Assembly: GCF_031851795.1 (NCBI RefSeq)
Contig: NZ_CP134696.1
Location: forward strand, 310,001 to 374,000
Source: Pontibacter sp. G13
Lineage (GTDB): Bacteria; Bacteroidota; Bacteroidia; J057
DNA length: 64,000 bases
Direction: 5' to 3'
Shown piece by piece: positions 27,794 to 36,961 of this stretch. The position numbers and the translations under genes were made by a program. The notes beneath the pieces are model-generated. The model saw nothing but the letters and a program-made list of their open reading frames with translations. It had not been told where the DNA came from and ran no database searches. How positions within the stretch are numbered: the stretch's first letter is position 1; each line of letters begins with the position of its first letter.

Positions 27794-29284
27794 TTATCTA
27801 CAGCAAGGATTCTGAATCCAGTCCTTTCTGAGCAGCATTTCGTTCAACGGAATCGGTGCGTAGTAATATGGCTCAAAGGAAGCCTCGGAATTCACGTCCA
27901 CCATCGCATTGAGGGGAAGCTCATTGTCGAAATCACGCTTGGCAGTAGCTTCGGCCACCATCTGGTTCCGAACCAAATCCCACCAGCGCTCCCATTCGGC
28001 AGCAAATTCCCATCCACGTTCGGCCAATACTGCCTTGTGGAAATCTCCGCTAGACAATCCTGTGAGGTCCACAGTCGCGTCAGCCGAGTTGATCGGCAAG
28101 CCAGCAGCACGACGACGGATCTTGTTGACAGATTCGTAAGCAGCTGGACTCGGAGCACCTTCTGCCATGTTGGAAGCCTCGGCATAGATCAAGTGCGCAT
28201 CGGCGAAACGCAATACGTATGCGTTCAAGCTGTTGATGGTCGCTACCTGGAATCCACGAGTCTTCTGGTAATAAGGGTGACCTTTGGAAGATTGCTCCCA
28301 AGGAATACCGTTGAAAGAAGTCTGGAAGGTCACGTCCTTACGAGGGCCTTCTGGGAACTCTTTGAAGAAGTTGATCTCCGCATAGTAGTCATCCCATCCG
28401 CCTTCTTCAGCCTCGGAACCGATGGAGTAAGGCATCCGGTTGGCAAACTGCCAGTCGCCGCAATCGGCGCAGGCCTGTACCGCGAATACGCTTTCTCTGT
28501 TGTTGTCATTGGATTCAAGCCATAGATCTTCGTAGTTGGCCAGAAGATCGAATGGAGAGTCGTCGATCACTTCCTTGGCGAGGGAAGCAGCTTGCGCATA
28601 GTTTCCGGTTTGCTTGAGTGGCCATCCAGCAGTCGTCAAGTAAGCCTTGGACAAAAGGAGTTTGGCAGCCCATTTGTTTACACGGCCGGGCTCCCCAAAC
28701 CAAGAGGAAGGAAGCTTATCGGCAGCAAACGTCAAATCGGACATGATCAACTCGTATACTTCACTTTCTGGATTGCGAGGCTCTTCACCCGTGGCATCAC
28801 CGGTCACGATGGGCACAGGGCCAAAGATTCGAACCAGCATAAAGTAGGACCAGCCTCTCAGGAAGTATGCCTCTGCTGCAATGGCGTCGCGTGCGAAGGA
28901 TTCTTCCACCTTTTCGTAGTTGTTGATCACTGCGTTGGCGTGGAAGATGGTTCTAAAGAGCGGGTCCCAAGAGTGTTGCTTCAACCATTCGTAGGAAGGA
29001 TTCGCTGCGAATCGGTCAAAACCACGGAAAGGCTCCTTGTTTCCTCCTGTTTTGGAAGTCACATCATCTCCTCCCAAGGTCGGCAGTGAGCCCTGAGCGT
29101 TGAGATAATACTCCATGAATGGGCGGTATGCCGCAACTACACCAGCCTTGAGGTCATTGCTGTTGTTGTAGAAGCTATCTGGCGTCAAAAGCCCTTCAGG
29201 ATTCTCGTCGAGATTGGCACAACCTCCCAGAATAGCGGCACTGGAGAGCAGTGCTGCGAATATTTGTAGCCTAACAAATTTCAT
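27794..29284 (-). CDS. SusD/RagB-family nutrient-binding lipoprotein
   Basis: A 496-residue lipoprotein (AALLSSAAILGGC, lipobox Cys22) with the SusD signatures: LDENPEGLLTPDSFYNNSND near the N-terminus, helical TPR-like core and the closing EASFEPYYYAPIPLNEMLLR segment. SusD proteins sit on the outer face of the outer membrane and hold the glycan or other ligand above the partner SusC channel. Only 21 bp separate it from the upstream susC stop. The ligand cannot be told from sequence; the neighbours argue for a carbohydrate-like or sulfated compound, but the CRTAC1 genes leave other ligands open. Confidence 0.95.
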   Translation of the reverse strand: MKFVRLQIFAALLSSAAILGGCANLDENPEGLLTPDSFYNNSNDLKAGVVAAYRPFMEYYLNAQGSLPTLGGDDVTSKTGGNKEPFRGFDRFAANPSYEWLKQHSWDPLFRTIFHANAVINNYEKVEESFARDAIAAEAYFLRGWSYFMLVRIFGPVPIVTGDATGEEPRNPESEVYELIMSDLTFAADKLPSSWFGEPGRVNKWAAKLLLSKAYLTTAGWPLKQTGNYAQAASLAKEVIDDSPFDLLANYEDLWLESNDNNRESVFAVQACADCGDWQFANRMPYSIGSEAEEGGWDDYYAEINFFKEFPEGPRKDVTFQTSFNGIPWEQSSKGHPYYQKTRGFQVATINSLNAYVLRFADAHLIYAEASNMAEGAPSPAAYESVNKIRRRAAGLPINSADATVDLTGLSSGDFHKAVLAERGWEFAAEWERWWDLVRNQMVAEATAKRDFDNELPLNAMVDVNSEASFEPYYYAPIPLNEMLLRKDWIQNPCCR

Positions 29285-29305
29285 ATTGAGTAATAGCTTG
29301 GTGTC

Positions 29306-32300
29306 TTAGAAAGAAAGATTCACGCCCAATGTGACAACTCTTGGGTTCGGGTAAGTACCGTTGTCGATACTCTGGTCTACATTGGAATTTCCGGAGCCGG
29401 AAACCTCTGGATCGTAACCTTTGTAGTTGGTCAGCGTGAGCAAGTTCTGTCCGGAAGCGAAGAAGGTCATGCCTTGGAAGAACTTGGCACCTACTTGCTC
29501 AGGCGTGAGGGTATAGCTCAGACGCACGTTTCTTAGACGAACGAATGTTCCATCCTCGATGAAGCGAGAATCTTCTGGCGCTTGGAAGTTGGTTCCGGAG
29601 AATGCAGGAACATCGGTATCCTGATTGTCAGGGGTCCAACGATCTAGGATATCGGCGTGAGTAGGAGTTCCGACATCACCACTTGCGCCCATCATGATGG
29701 CACGCTGTACGTTGAAGATATCGTGTCCCATGATGGACTGGATGAAGATGTTCAACTCAAAGCCTTTGTAGGCCATGGTGTTGTTCATACCCCAGAAGAA
29801 ATCGGGAGCACCGTTACCAATGATCGTTACATCGTCACCGTTGATCACACCATCTCCATTGAGGTCGGCATACTTGGTATCGCCGGGAACCTTGCCGAAC
29901 TGAGCAGCCAATTCCTCTTCGTCAGTACCGTAAGTACCTTCATTGATGTAGCCGAAAAAGTTGCCCAATTCGTCCCCTACCTCTACGCGAGAAATGATGG
30001 ACGCAGATCCAGCAAAACCGCTACCTGGGAAGATCGCATCGGCATCACCGATGTTCAATACCTTGGTTTTGTTATGAGAGAAGTTGAAGGAAGTTTCCCA
30101 CCAGAAATTGTCAGAGTTGATGATCACAGCTCCCATATCGATCTCAAAGCCTTTGTTTTCTACCTCACCGACGTTACGGAGCTCGGTAGAGATACCTGTA
30201 TAGGTCGGTACACTCACGTTGAGCAACAAGTCAGTGGTATTCTTCTGGTAGTAGTCAAAGCTACCGAAGAGACGTCCGTCCCAGAATCCGATGTCGAAAC
30301 CAGCGTCGATCTGCGTAGTGGTCTCCCACTTGAGGTCAGGGTTGGCGAATCGGCCCGGAGCGATACCGATGACAGGAGCTTGGTTGTCCAATACAGCGTT
30401 GAAAGGCAGACCGAACTGCAACAACCCAAAGGAAGAGTATGGATTCACGGCTTGGTTACCGATCTGACCGATACTTGCACGCAGTTTCAAGTTGCTCAAC
30501 ACATCAGAATCCACCAGGAAGTTTTCTTGAGAAATACGCCATGCCAAAGCCACGGATGGGAAGACACTGTAGCGATTCTCTTTGGAGAACTTGGAAGATC
30601 CATCCACACGCGCAGTCGCAGTGATGAGGTATTTGTTGGCCAAGTCATATTCTACGCGTCCTACGAAAGAACGAATAGCCTCTTGAGATTGTCCAGACTG
30701 GATCTGCTGTACATCTGCGAATCCAATGTTGTTGATTTTCACATCTTCCACCAACAAGCCAGAACCCAAAGCAGAGTTCGCATAGCTAGAGATCGCCTGC
30801 TCCTCAAATACAGCCTTCACGGTCAAGTTGTGGATGTCGGAAAAGGTATTCTGGTATTGCAACAAGTGTGTTTGCTGCAACTGGCTGAAGTCGTTGTTGA
30901 AGACATTCGCCACATTGACACCTGTTGAAGCATAGCCCGCTACGAAGTTACTTCCGGTGTAGTTGACATTGCGGATACCTCCTGTGAAGGAGTAAGTCAA
31001 TCCCTTGGCGATGCGGTAATTCAAGAAGAACGTACCGGTCTGGGTCCACGTATCGCGCAAATCCTCACGTCCCAAAGCAGATGCCAATGGAGAAACCGCG
31101 ATCGAACCATAAGGAGCGAATTTGGTAGGAGTTCCATCTTCAGCGTAAGCAGGGGAAGTGGGGTCGAAGATCAATGCAGCCGCGTTTGGCGCAAACAGCA
31201 AGTTGGAGATAAATCCATTCAATGCCTGCTCCTTGGAGTAGGTCATGTTCAAGCCAACGTCGATACGGTCATTGACATCGAATGTCAAGTTGGAACGAAG
31301 CGCAACACGATCATAGTAGTTGTTCACCAACATACCCTCGTTGTTCACGATGTTACCGGAGATGAAGTACCCGAGTCCATCCTTCTTTCCGGAGAACGAA
31401 ACGGAGTAGTTCTGCTGAAGCGCCTCGGAAGGGCTACGGTAGATCTCATCTTGCCAGTCTGTACCACCGGAATCAGCCAGCATTTGGATATCGGCTTCGC
31501 TAAAAGCGGGAGCACTTCCATCCAGCGCCAACTGCTCATTGACCAGCGTCGCATAGGTCGCACCATCTACTACGTCGATCTTCTTAGGCAAAGATTGCAT
31601 GCCCCAGAATGCGTCGAAGTTGACAGAGGTCTTGTTCTGAGTACCTTGCTTGGTAGTCACCAAAACGACTCCATTGGCACCGCGAGATCCATACAGCGCA
31701 GTAGCGGATGCATCCTTCAATACCTGAATCGTCTGGATATCAGCAGGGTTGATCGCTCCCAAACTAGCACCAATCACACCATCCAATACGATCAATGGAT
31801 TGCCGGAACCTGTAATGGAGTTTGTTCCACGGATACGGATCTTGGCATTGTTGCCCGGAGAACCATTCGTGTTGTTGATCTGGACACCCGCTGTACGTCC
31901 CTGAAGGATGTCAGACACCCGGGTGATCGGCTGAGCCTCAAAATCATCTTGGGAAACCGAAGAGATAGAACCGGTAATGTCCACCTTCTTTTTGGTTCCG
32001 TAACCGACTACGACTACTTCGTCCAGAGAACTGTAGTCAGCCGCCAATTGAATCTTGATCGAGGTTTGGTTACCTACGGTAATCCTTTGAGTAGCATATC
32101 CGATATAGGAAATTTCCAATTCGGAAGATTGAGCAGGCACTTCAAGGGTAAAGTTTCCTTGATCGTCAGTAAATGCACCAGTAGTCCCACCAACCAGAAG
32201 GACAGTCGCTCCAGTGAGGGGAGTTCCTTCTTCTGAGTCAGTAACAGTACCGTTTACCTGGATCTGTCCGAACACTGATTGGACCACCAGAAACGGTAGA

Positions 32301-32344
32301 ATAAATGCCCAAATAAATTTGGGAAGTTTGAGAGTAGCACTCAT
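29306..32344 (-). CDS. SusC/RagA-family TonB-dependent outer-membrane transporter
   Basis: A 1012-residue protein. Signal peptide (1-26, cleavage VFG-Q), a carboxypeptidase-regulatory-like N-terminal extension (about 28-110, SEEGTPLTGATVLLVGG), a TonB box and plug (about 115-240, VVVGYGTKKKVDITGSISSV and VLKDASATALYGSRGANGVV), and a 22-strand barrel ending in VVTLGVNLSF. It imports large substrates with TonB energy together with SusD. It starts the susC-susD-FG-GAP-FG-GAP-cytochrome unit, 137 bp downstream of the MFS gene. Inside the barrel no odd feature was seen. Confidence 0.96.
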   Translation of the reverse strand: MSATLKLPKFIWAFILPFLVVQSVFGQIQVNGTVTDSEEGTPLTGATVLLVGGTTGAFTDDQGNFTLEVPAQSSELEISYIGYATQRITVGNQTSIKIQLAADYSSLDEVVVVGYGTKKKVDITGSISSVSQDDFEAQPITRVSDILQGRTAGVQINNTNGSPGNNAKIRIRGTNSITGSGNPLIVLDGVIGASLGAINPADIQTIQVLKDASATALYGSRGANGVVLVTTKQGTQNKTSVNFDAFWGMQSLPKKIDVVDGATYATLVNEQLALDGSAPAFSEADIQMLADSGGTDWQDEIYRSPSEALQQNYSVSFSGKKDGLGYFISGNIVNNEGMLVNNYYDRVALRSNLTFDVNDRIDVGLNMTYSKEQALNGFISNLLFAPNAAALIFDPTSPAYAEDGTPTKFAPYGSIAVSPLASALGREDLRDTWTQTGTFFLNYRIAKGLTYSFTGGIRNVNYTGSNFVAGYASTGVNVANVFNNDFSQLQQTHLLQYQNTFSDIHNLTVKAVFEEQAISSYANSALGSGLLVEDVKINNIGFADVQQIQSGQSQEAIRSFVGRVEYDLANKYLITATARVDGSSKFSKENRYSVFPSVALAWRISQENFLVDSDVLSNLKLRASIGQIGNQAVNPYSSFGLLQFGLPFNAVLDNQAPVIGIAPGRFANPDLKWETTTQIDAGFDIGFWDGRLFGSFDYYQKNTTDLLLNVSVPTYTGISTELRNVGEVENKGFEIDMGAVIINSDNFWWETSFNFSHNKTKVLNIGDADAIFPGSGFAGSASIISRVEVGDELGNFFGYINEGTYGTDEEELAAQFGKVPGDTKYADLNGDGVINGDDVTIIGNGAPDFFWGMNNTMAYKGFELNIFIQSIMGHDIFNVQRAIMMGASGDVGTPTHADILDRWTPDNQDTDVPAFSGTNFQAPEDSRFIEDGTFVRLRNVRLSYTLTPEQVGAKFFQGMTFFASGQNLLTLTNYKGYDPEVSGSGNSNVDQSIDNGTYPNPRVVTLGVNLSF

Positions 32345-32441
32345 ACACGAATAGTTGAAAGACGTGAATACTAAGGGTAGAAGCAGCAGCTATTTGCCAC
32401 TATTCGAAAAATTCAAGAAAGCGCCCAACAATCACATATTT

Positions 32442-32468
32442 CAGTGCTTATCAGGCTAATAAGCCAGT
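32442..32468 (-). terminator. weak hairpin between MFS and susC
   Basis: A bulged stem between CAGTGCTTAT and ATAAGCCAGTG lies just downstream (minus strand) of the MFS stop and upstream of susC, followed by an AT-rich stretch. It could be a partial terminator or an attenuator reducing read-through into susC. Confidence 0.35.
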
Positions 32469-32481
32469 GTTTAGTTTATGT

Positions 32482-34071
32482 CTAGTCAGCAATGGGGGCT
32501 TCGCTGCGAAGATTCCCCAAGGCGATTTCGATCTCTTCAATAGTCTTGTTTTTGGTCTCAGGCAGGAAGTACACCAAGACCACCAATCCCAATGCAGACA
32601 TCCCCGCGTAGAACAGGAAGATCTCGCTGGCCCCCATCATCGATAGTTGCAAGGGGAAGAATTGCTGAACCAAGTAGGATATGATACTCGTGATCAATGC
32701 GAAGAATGGAATCGCAATTCCGCGCACGGCAATCGGGAAGATTTCGGAGAATAGGACCCACATGATCGGGCCGATGGAGAAGTGAAACGCACCAATGAAA
32801 CTCAAAATGCCCAACAAAATGAGGGTGGAATTGAGGTGTCCGCCCATCTGGATGAGGCGGCCTTCGTGTTGCTTGGCCTCCGTCTCTCCCAAATGTTCTT
32901 TGAGTGCTTCCTTGAAGGCCACGTCATTGTCATAGACGACTCCCACCATCGGTGCCAGCTTGGCCGCATCTAGCTCTGTGGACAATTGCTGGACGTGTTG
33001 CTCGCTCAATTCGTAGTGAGCCATCCCAAATCCCAGCGAGCATACCCCCAAACTGGCAACTCCCCATAGCAATCCCCACAAAATCAGGGGCCTACGACCA
33101 ATCCGATCTATCAGAAGCAATGCCATCACCGTGAATACAATACTGCTCAGGCCGACATACACCGCTTGGGCAAATGCGGCATCAGTCCCGATTCCCACTT
33201 GCTCAAACACGGTCGGTGCGTAAAACATGATCGCGTTGATTCCTGTGATGGGTTGCACAACCGCTACGACGAGGCCGATCAGGCAAGCAGTTCGCATACT
33301 GGGTGCAAACAGTTGCTTGACTTGCTCGAAGGTAGAGCGAGTATCTTCATCCTGCGAGGCATTCGCAGTCAATTCCTCCATTTGATCCTCGATATCCTGA
33401 CCGGGAAAAATCCGCTCTAGGCTGGCTCTTGCATCATTGGCACGTCCCATGAGCATGAGCCATCGTGGACTTTCAGGGATGGAGTTGAGCATCCAGAACC
33501 AAAGGGCTGCCGGAATAATTTCGGCGCCTAGCATCCATCTCCAGGTATGCTGATCGAGTCCCAGAGAGGTCACCCAAGAAGCTGGGCTTTGGGAGGCTTT
33601 CAGGATCAAAAGGTTGATGAAGTAGGCTGCAGAAAGTCCGATCACGATGTTGATTTGATTCATCGAAACCAACTTCCCCCGCATATTGGAAGGCGCGATT
33701 TCGCCGATATACATCGAAGCCAAGGAGAGGGACGTAAAGGCCAATCCGCCAATGAATCGGGCGGCCACAAGCGACATGAAGTTAGGCGCAAGTGCGGAAC
33801 AAACTGCGGAAACCAAATACAAGATGGAAATCAACTGCAAGGTCTTCTTGCGACCGTAGTTGTCACTGAGGTAGCCAGCACCCAACAAGGCAAACAGAAC
33901 TCCGAAGCCTGGCGCGCTCACCACGGCACCAATACGCAGATCTGACAATTGAAATTCAGAGGTGATGAATTTGACTGTTCCAGAAATGATCGCAGCATCT
34001 AGTCCAAATATGAAGCCGCCAAGCGATACGATGAAGGCGTACCGAAAGGCCTGAAATTGATCGGAGTTCAT
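32482..34071 (-). CDS. sugar-porter MFS transporter (XylE/AraE-like)
   Basis: A 529-residue membrane protein with about 12 helices and sugar-porter signatures: GFIFGLDAAIISGT in helix 1, DNYGRKKTLQLIS in loop 2-3, GGLAFTSLSLASMYIGEIAP before loop 4-5, DRIGRRPLILWG in loop 8-9 and the C-terminal PETKNKTIEEIE. An insertion of about 60 residues after helix 9 (LDAAKLAPMVGVVYDNDV to KQHEGRLIQMGG) makes it longer than E. coli XylE, as in many Bacteroidota members. It imports a monosaccharide such as arabinose, xylose, glucose or galactose by proton symport. A CTAGAC repeat precedes it, and it lies upstream of susC on the same strand. Confidence 0.92.
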   Translation of the reverse strand: MNSDQFQAFRYAFIVSLGGFIFGLDAAIISGTVKFITSEFQLSDLRIGAVVSAPGFGVLFALLGAGYLSDNYGRKKTLQLISILYLVSAVCSALAPNFMSLVAARFIGGLAFTSLSLASMYIGEIAPSNMRGKLVSMNQINIVIGLSAAYFINLLILKASQSPASWVTSLGLDQHTWRWMLGAEIIPAALWFWMLNSIPESPRWLMLMGRANDARASLERIFPGQDIEDQMEELTANASQDEDTRSTFEQVKQLFAPSMRTACLIGLVVAVVQPITGINAIMFYAPTVFEQVGIGTDAAFAQAVYVGLSSIVFTVMALLLIDRIGRRPLILWGLLWGVASLGVCSLGFGMAHYELSEQHVQQLSTELDAAKLAPMVGVVYDNDVAFKEALKEHLGETEAKQHEGRLIQMGGHLNSTLILLGILSFIGAFHFSIGPIMWVLFSEIFPIAVRGIAIPFFALITSIISYLVQQFFPLQLSMMGASEIFLFYAGMSALGLVVLVYFLPETKNKTIEEIEIALGNLRSEAPIAD

Positions 34072-34158
34072 TGGAGTATGTATTATCCCAGTAAGTAGCC
34101 CCTATGGCTATCGAGTATGAGACAAATATTGGAGATTCGACCACCAGATTCCCTATAA

Positions 34159-34169
34159 CTAGACTAGAC
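34159..34169. promoter_or_regulatory. tandem CTAGAC motif upstream of MFS
   Basis: Two overlapping CTAGAC hexamers lie 88 bp upstream of the MFS start, within the 360-bp gap 34072-34431. On the minus strand this reads TTGTCTAGTCTAG. AATATTTG, close to a Bacteroidota -7 element, lies about 35 bases nearer the gene, so the motif sits where an activator would bind. The same TTGTCTAGT occurs upstream of the TPR-LuxR gene. The rest of the gap holds only the hairpin at 34372. Confidence 0.4.
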
Positions 34170-34371
34170 AATACCTCAACAAAACGGCGATTCTGGCATA
34201 TTTTCCCACTTTTTGCCTGAATAAGCCCCCTTTATGGATACTGAACATCCCAAAGTTCGGGTTATCCGAAAAACCAAATCACAGAGCCGCAAATCAAGGC
34301 ATCTTCCGCAAAGCCCAAAAGCTTCCAGACGCACAAGAAATGTGGAAAAGGGATCGAATTGTGAGGATGAG

Positions 34372-34412
34372 CATACACCCTCTTCACCGAAAACCGGCCA
34401 AGAGGATGCATG
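34372..34412 (-). terminator. 13-bp hairpin after TPR-LuxR regulator
   Basis: Minus-strand arms CATGCATCCTCTT (34400-34412) and AAGAGGGTGTATG (34372-34384) pair over 13 bases with two wobbles, about 20 bases after the regulator stop. No T-run follows, so it may be a 3'-end stabiliser rather than a terminator. Confidence 0.5.
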
Positions 34413-34431
34413 AGTTCTGAAGAGAGGGGAA

Positions 34432-36078
34432 TTAGATATTGGCGATGAACTCGGTCAAGTTCTGCTCGCGAGTCAGGTCTAGTTTTTTGCGGAGACGGTA
34501 CCGTGAGGTGTGTGCACTTTCGACGGAAATGCCCAAGAGCTTGGCCATTTCCTTGCTGGAGAAATTGAGCTTGATGAGGGCGCACAATTTCAGGTCGCGC
34601 TGGGTCAGTTTGGGGAACTTCTCCTGAAGTCGGTGGTAGAAACTCTCATTGACCGCCACAAATCGGGTTTCAAATTCCTCCCAGTTTCGGTCATTGGAAA
34701 TGGATATCGACCGAAGCACTTGCTTCAATTCCCGAACATCGACATTTCCTCCCCCATCGACATGTTGAATCTTGCTTTTGAGCAAGGAGAGATCTTCGTC
34801 CTTTTCGATCAGCTTGAGCGCGGAGGCGGCAAGCTCCTTGTTCTTGATTTCCAAGACTTCGTTGGCCTTCTGCAATTCCATTTCCTGCTGGCGCTTGAGC
34901 ATTTGCTTGTCCGCACGGAATTTGGCCCGGATGTAACTGAAATACAGGAAACCGACCATGACGATGGATGTGATGGACACCAGCAAAATGACGCGTTGAA
35001 GGAACCAGACATCTTCTTCATGCTCCAACTGCTCCAACTTCTGCTGACGAATCAATTCCATTTGCGCCTTCTTTTCCTGACGAAAAGCGTCCTCGATTTC
35101 CAGCAGAGAACGATTATTTTCACTCCGGCTATCGAAAAAGCGCTCATCCAATTCCTTCATGAGCTTGAGTTCCTGATAGGCTCCAGCGTAATCGCCACGC
35201 AGCAGATACAGATTGGAAAGCTTTTGGTGGATGAGCGGGGTGAAATCAATGTGCATGTGGTATTCGCGGGCAATGTCAAGCGCTTGCTTATAGCGTTTTT
35301 CAGCCTCGCCCAACCGATTCAATCCCACCAAGGCGTCACTTAGATAGGTGTAAAACAAAACCAAGTAACTCGGATCGGAAGCTTCGAACCAATGCCTGAT
35401 CAACTCAAATGACTTGAGTGCTTCCTCATATTCGCCTTCTGCAGTTTGGATACAGGCCAATTCGAAGGTGAGGTAAGCTTTATAGGTCGGCTGGGTGATG
35501 GGATTCATGAATACCATACTGGAATCCAAAAAGGTCCTGGCCATGGCAAATTCATCGAGCTCCCGGTAGGTAGAGGTCATGGCAAAATAGCTGGAGACCA
35601 ATCCTGATGGATCCATCTTCCCAGCTGCCACCAATTCCTTGTTGATGTTCAAGGAAATTTTGAAGTATTCAAGGGCTTTGTTCCTCCGTTTGAAGAAACT
35701 GTAGTGCCGGCCAATTTCGATATAGAGCAAGGCCTTTTCACGATCGAGTCCTGCTTTATCGGCGAGCAGCAGCCCGCGCCACAAGTGATCGTAGGCATCT
35801 TTGTAGTTGGCGAGATTGCCTTCCACATTCGCAGCCACAAATAGGACATTGACTGCACTGGCTGTATCTCCACATTGCATAAACCCATCATGGGATTCCT
35901 TCAGCAATTTAAGGGAACTATCAGGAGCCATGTACCGGATCTGCTGAGCTGTGACGTATTTCAAACTATCCCCATTGATGGATGAGGATTGGGTCTCAGG
36001 GGTAGCCAGCACTGAAGAGCATAATGTCAGGACCATTAAGCTGCATACCAGCAATTGTCTAGGTAGAGTAGTAGTCAT
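34432..36078 (-). CDS. TPR membrane regulator with LuxR-type HTH
   Basis: A 548-residue protein started at 36078, where MTTTLPRQLLVCSLMVLTLC forms a signal peptide or anchor; an upstream in-frame Met (36141) would not. Helical TPRs (about 55-330) lie on the periplasmic side, followed by a transmembrane helix (FLQRVILLVSITSIVMVGFL), a coiled coil (FRADKQMLKRQQEMELQKAN) and a C-terminal LuxR HTH (LTQRDLKLCALIKLNFSSKE and MAKLLGISVESAHTSRYRLR). This is a Bacteroidota design in which a periplasmic sensor directly controls a cytoplasmic DNA-binding domain. Its place upstream of the MFS-susC-susD unit makes it the likely local regulator; its ligand is unknown. Confidence 0.88.
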   Translation of the reverse strand: MTTTLPRQLLVCSLMVLTLCSSVLATPETQSSSINGDSLKYVTAQQIRYMAPDSSLKLLKESHDGFMQCGDTASAVNVLFVAANVEGNLANYKDAYDHLWRGLLLADKAGLDREKALLYIEIGRHYSFFKRRNKALEYFKISLNINKELVAAGKMDPSGLVSSYFAMTSTYRELDEFAMARTFLDSSMVFMNPITQPTYKAYLTFELACIQTAEGEYEEALKSFELIRHWFEASDPSYLVLFYTYLSDALVGLNRLGEAEKRYKQALDIAREYHMHIDFTPLIHQKLSNLYLLRGDYAGAYQELKLMKELDERFFDSRSENNRSLLEIEDAFRQEKKAQMELIRQQKLEQLEHEEDVWFLQRVILLVSITSIVMVGFLYFSYIRAKFRADKQMLKRQQEMELQKANEVLEIKNKELAASALKLIEKDEDLSLLKSKIQHVDGGGNVDVRELKQVLRSISISNDRNWEEFETRFVAVNESFYHRLQEKFPKLTQRDLKLCALIKLNFSSKEMAKLLGISVESAHTSRYRLRKKLDLTREQNLTEFIANI

Positions 36079-36166
36079 ATCAACAAGCGAATCATCAGAA
36101 ATGTACCCGTACAGCGAGGGAGGCAATATCCAACCTACCATAAAATCGGGAAAATCCCAATCTTCG

Positions 36167-36202
36167 CTAGACCCAGTCTAGCTATTTTGGCGGCTTGTCT
36201 AG
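36167..36202. promoter_or_regulatory. CTAGAC palindrome and GTCTAG site upstream of TPR-LuxR gene
   Basis: CTAGAC (36167-36172) and GTCTAG (36176-36181) form a perfect palindrome with a 3-base spacer. A further TTGTCTAGT follows at 36195-36203. They lie about 90-125 bp upstream of the regulator start in the 329-bp gap 36079-36407, which shows no gene. Sharing of the motif with the MFS upstream region suggests autoregulation. Confidence 0.42.
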
Positions 36203-36407
36203 TTTTTGTTTAGGCAAAACTCAGTTCAAATAACCGAAAAATCTCAAATTAAGCCAGCCCCACAACTGAACAACCACATGACCCTTCCTGTCGAATCTCC
36301 CCGCCCATTCTGACACCCCTTCAGGTGAAATACGCCCTTTCCCCAAACGCATTGGCCATTTTCTGATAGGATTCGTACCATACCACCATCATGATAAATG
36401 ATTCACT

Positions 36408-36950
36408 ATGGGAAAAAGATTTACGGAAATCCAACCGCAAATGGCCGAATTCATCGGCAATCAGCACATGTTCTTCGTAGGAACAGCCGCCGAGTCTGGC
36501 AGGGTCAATGTTTCCCCCAAGGGAATGGATACATTCAGGGTATTGGGGCCCAATCAGATCGCTTGGCTCAACCTCACGGGCTCGGGCAATGAGACTGCCG
36601 CGCATTTGGCCCTCAATTCGAGGATGACCATCATGTTTGCTGCATTCGAAGGAAAACCACTTATCCTGAGACTCTATGGAACGGCCAAGATTTACCATCC
36701 TCGTGACAAAGAATATCAAGCGCACATCGGCAAGTTTTCCGAAATCGCCGGGGCACGTCAAATCGTTCTGATGGACGTGGATCTCGTGCAGACAAGTTGT
36801 GGGTTTGCGGTTCCGTTCATGGATTTCAAAGAGGACAGGAGCATCCTCAAGAATTGGGCAGAAAAGCAAGGTCAGGACAAGATCGAAGACTACTGGGCCG
36901 AAAAGAATACCGAAAGTATCGACGGCTTCGAGACGCACATCTTGTCCTGA
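36408..36950 (+). CDS. PNPOx-like split-barrel flavin/F420 protein
   Basis: A 180-residue cytoplasmic protein beginning MGKRFTEIQPQMAEFIGNQH, then MFFVGTAAESGRVNVSPKGM, the split-barrel core of pyridoxamine-phosphate-oxidase-like proteins, and a later strand LILRLYGTAKIYHPRD. Many relatives bind FMN or heme and reduce or oxidise small molecules. The C-terminal part (LMDVDLVQTSCGFAVPFMDF) is typical of the general-stress-like subgroup. No operon partner; it is convergent with the amidohydrolase 11 bp away. Confidence 0.88.
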   Translation: MGKRFTEIQPQMAEFIGNQHMFFVGTAAESGRVNVSPKGMDTFRVLGPNQIAWLNLTGSGNETAAHLALNSRMTIMFAAFEGKPLILRLYGTAKIYHPRDKEYQAHIGKFSEIAGARQIVLMDVDLVQTSCGFAVPFMDFKEDRSILKNWAEKQGQDKIEDYWAEKNTESIDGFETHILS

Positions 36951-36961
36951 CAAGGGTCCTG

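Noticed and set aside
29657-30928. Open plus-strand frame of 423 codons opposite susC
   Set aside because: It is the antisense of the conserved SusC barrel; no homology-like motif seen.
36321-36953. 210-codon minus-strand frame opposite the PNPOx-like gene
   Set aside because: Shadow of a gene with a recognisable split-barrel core.
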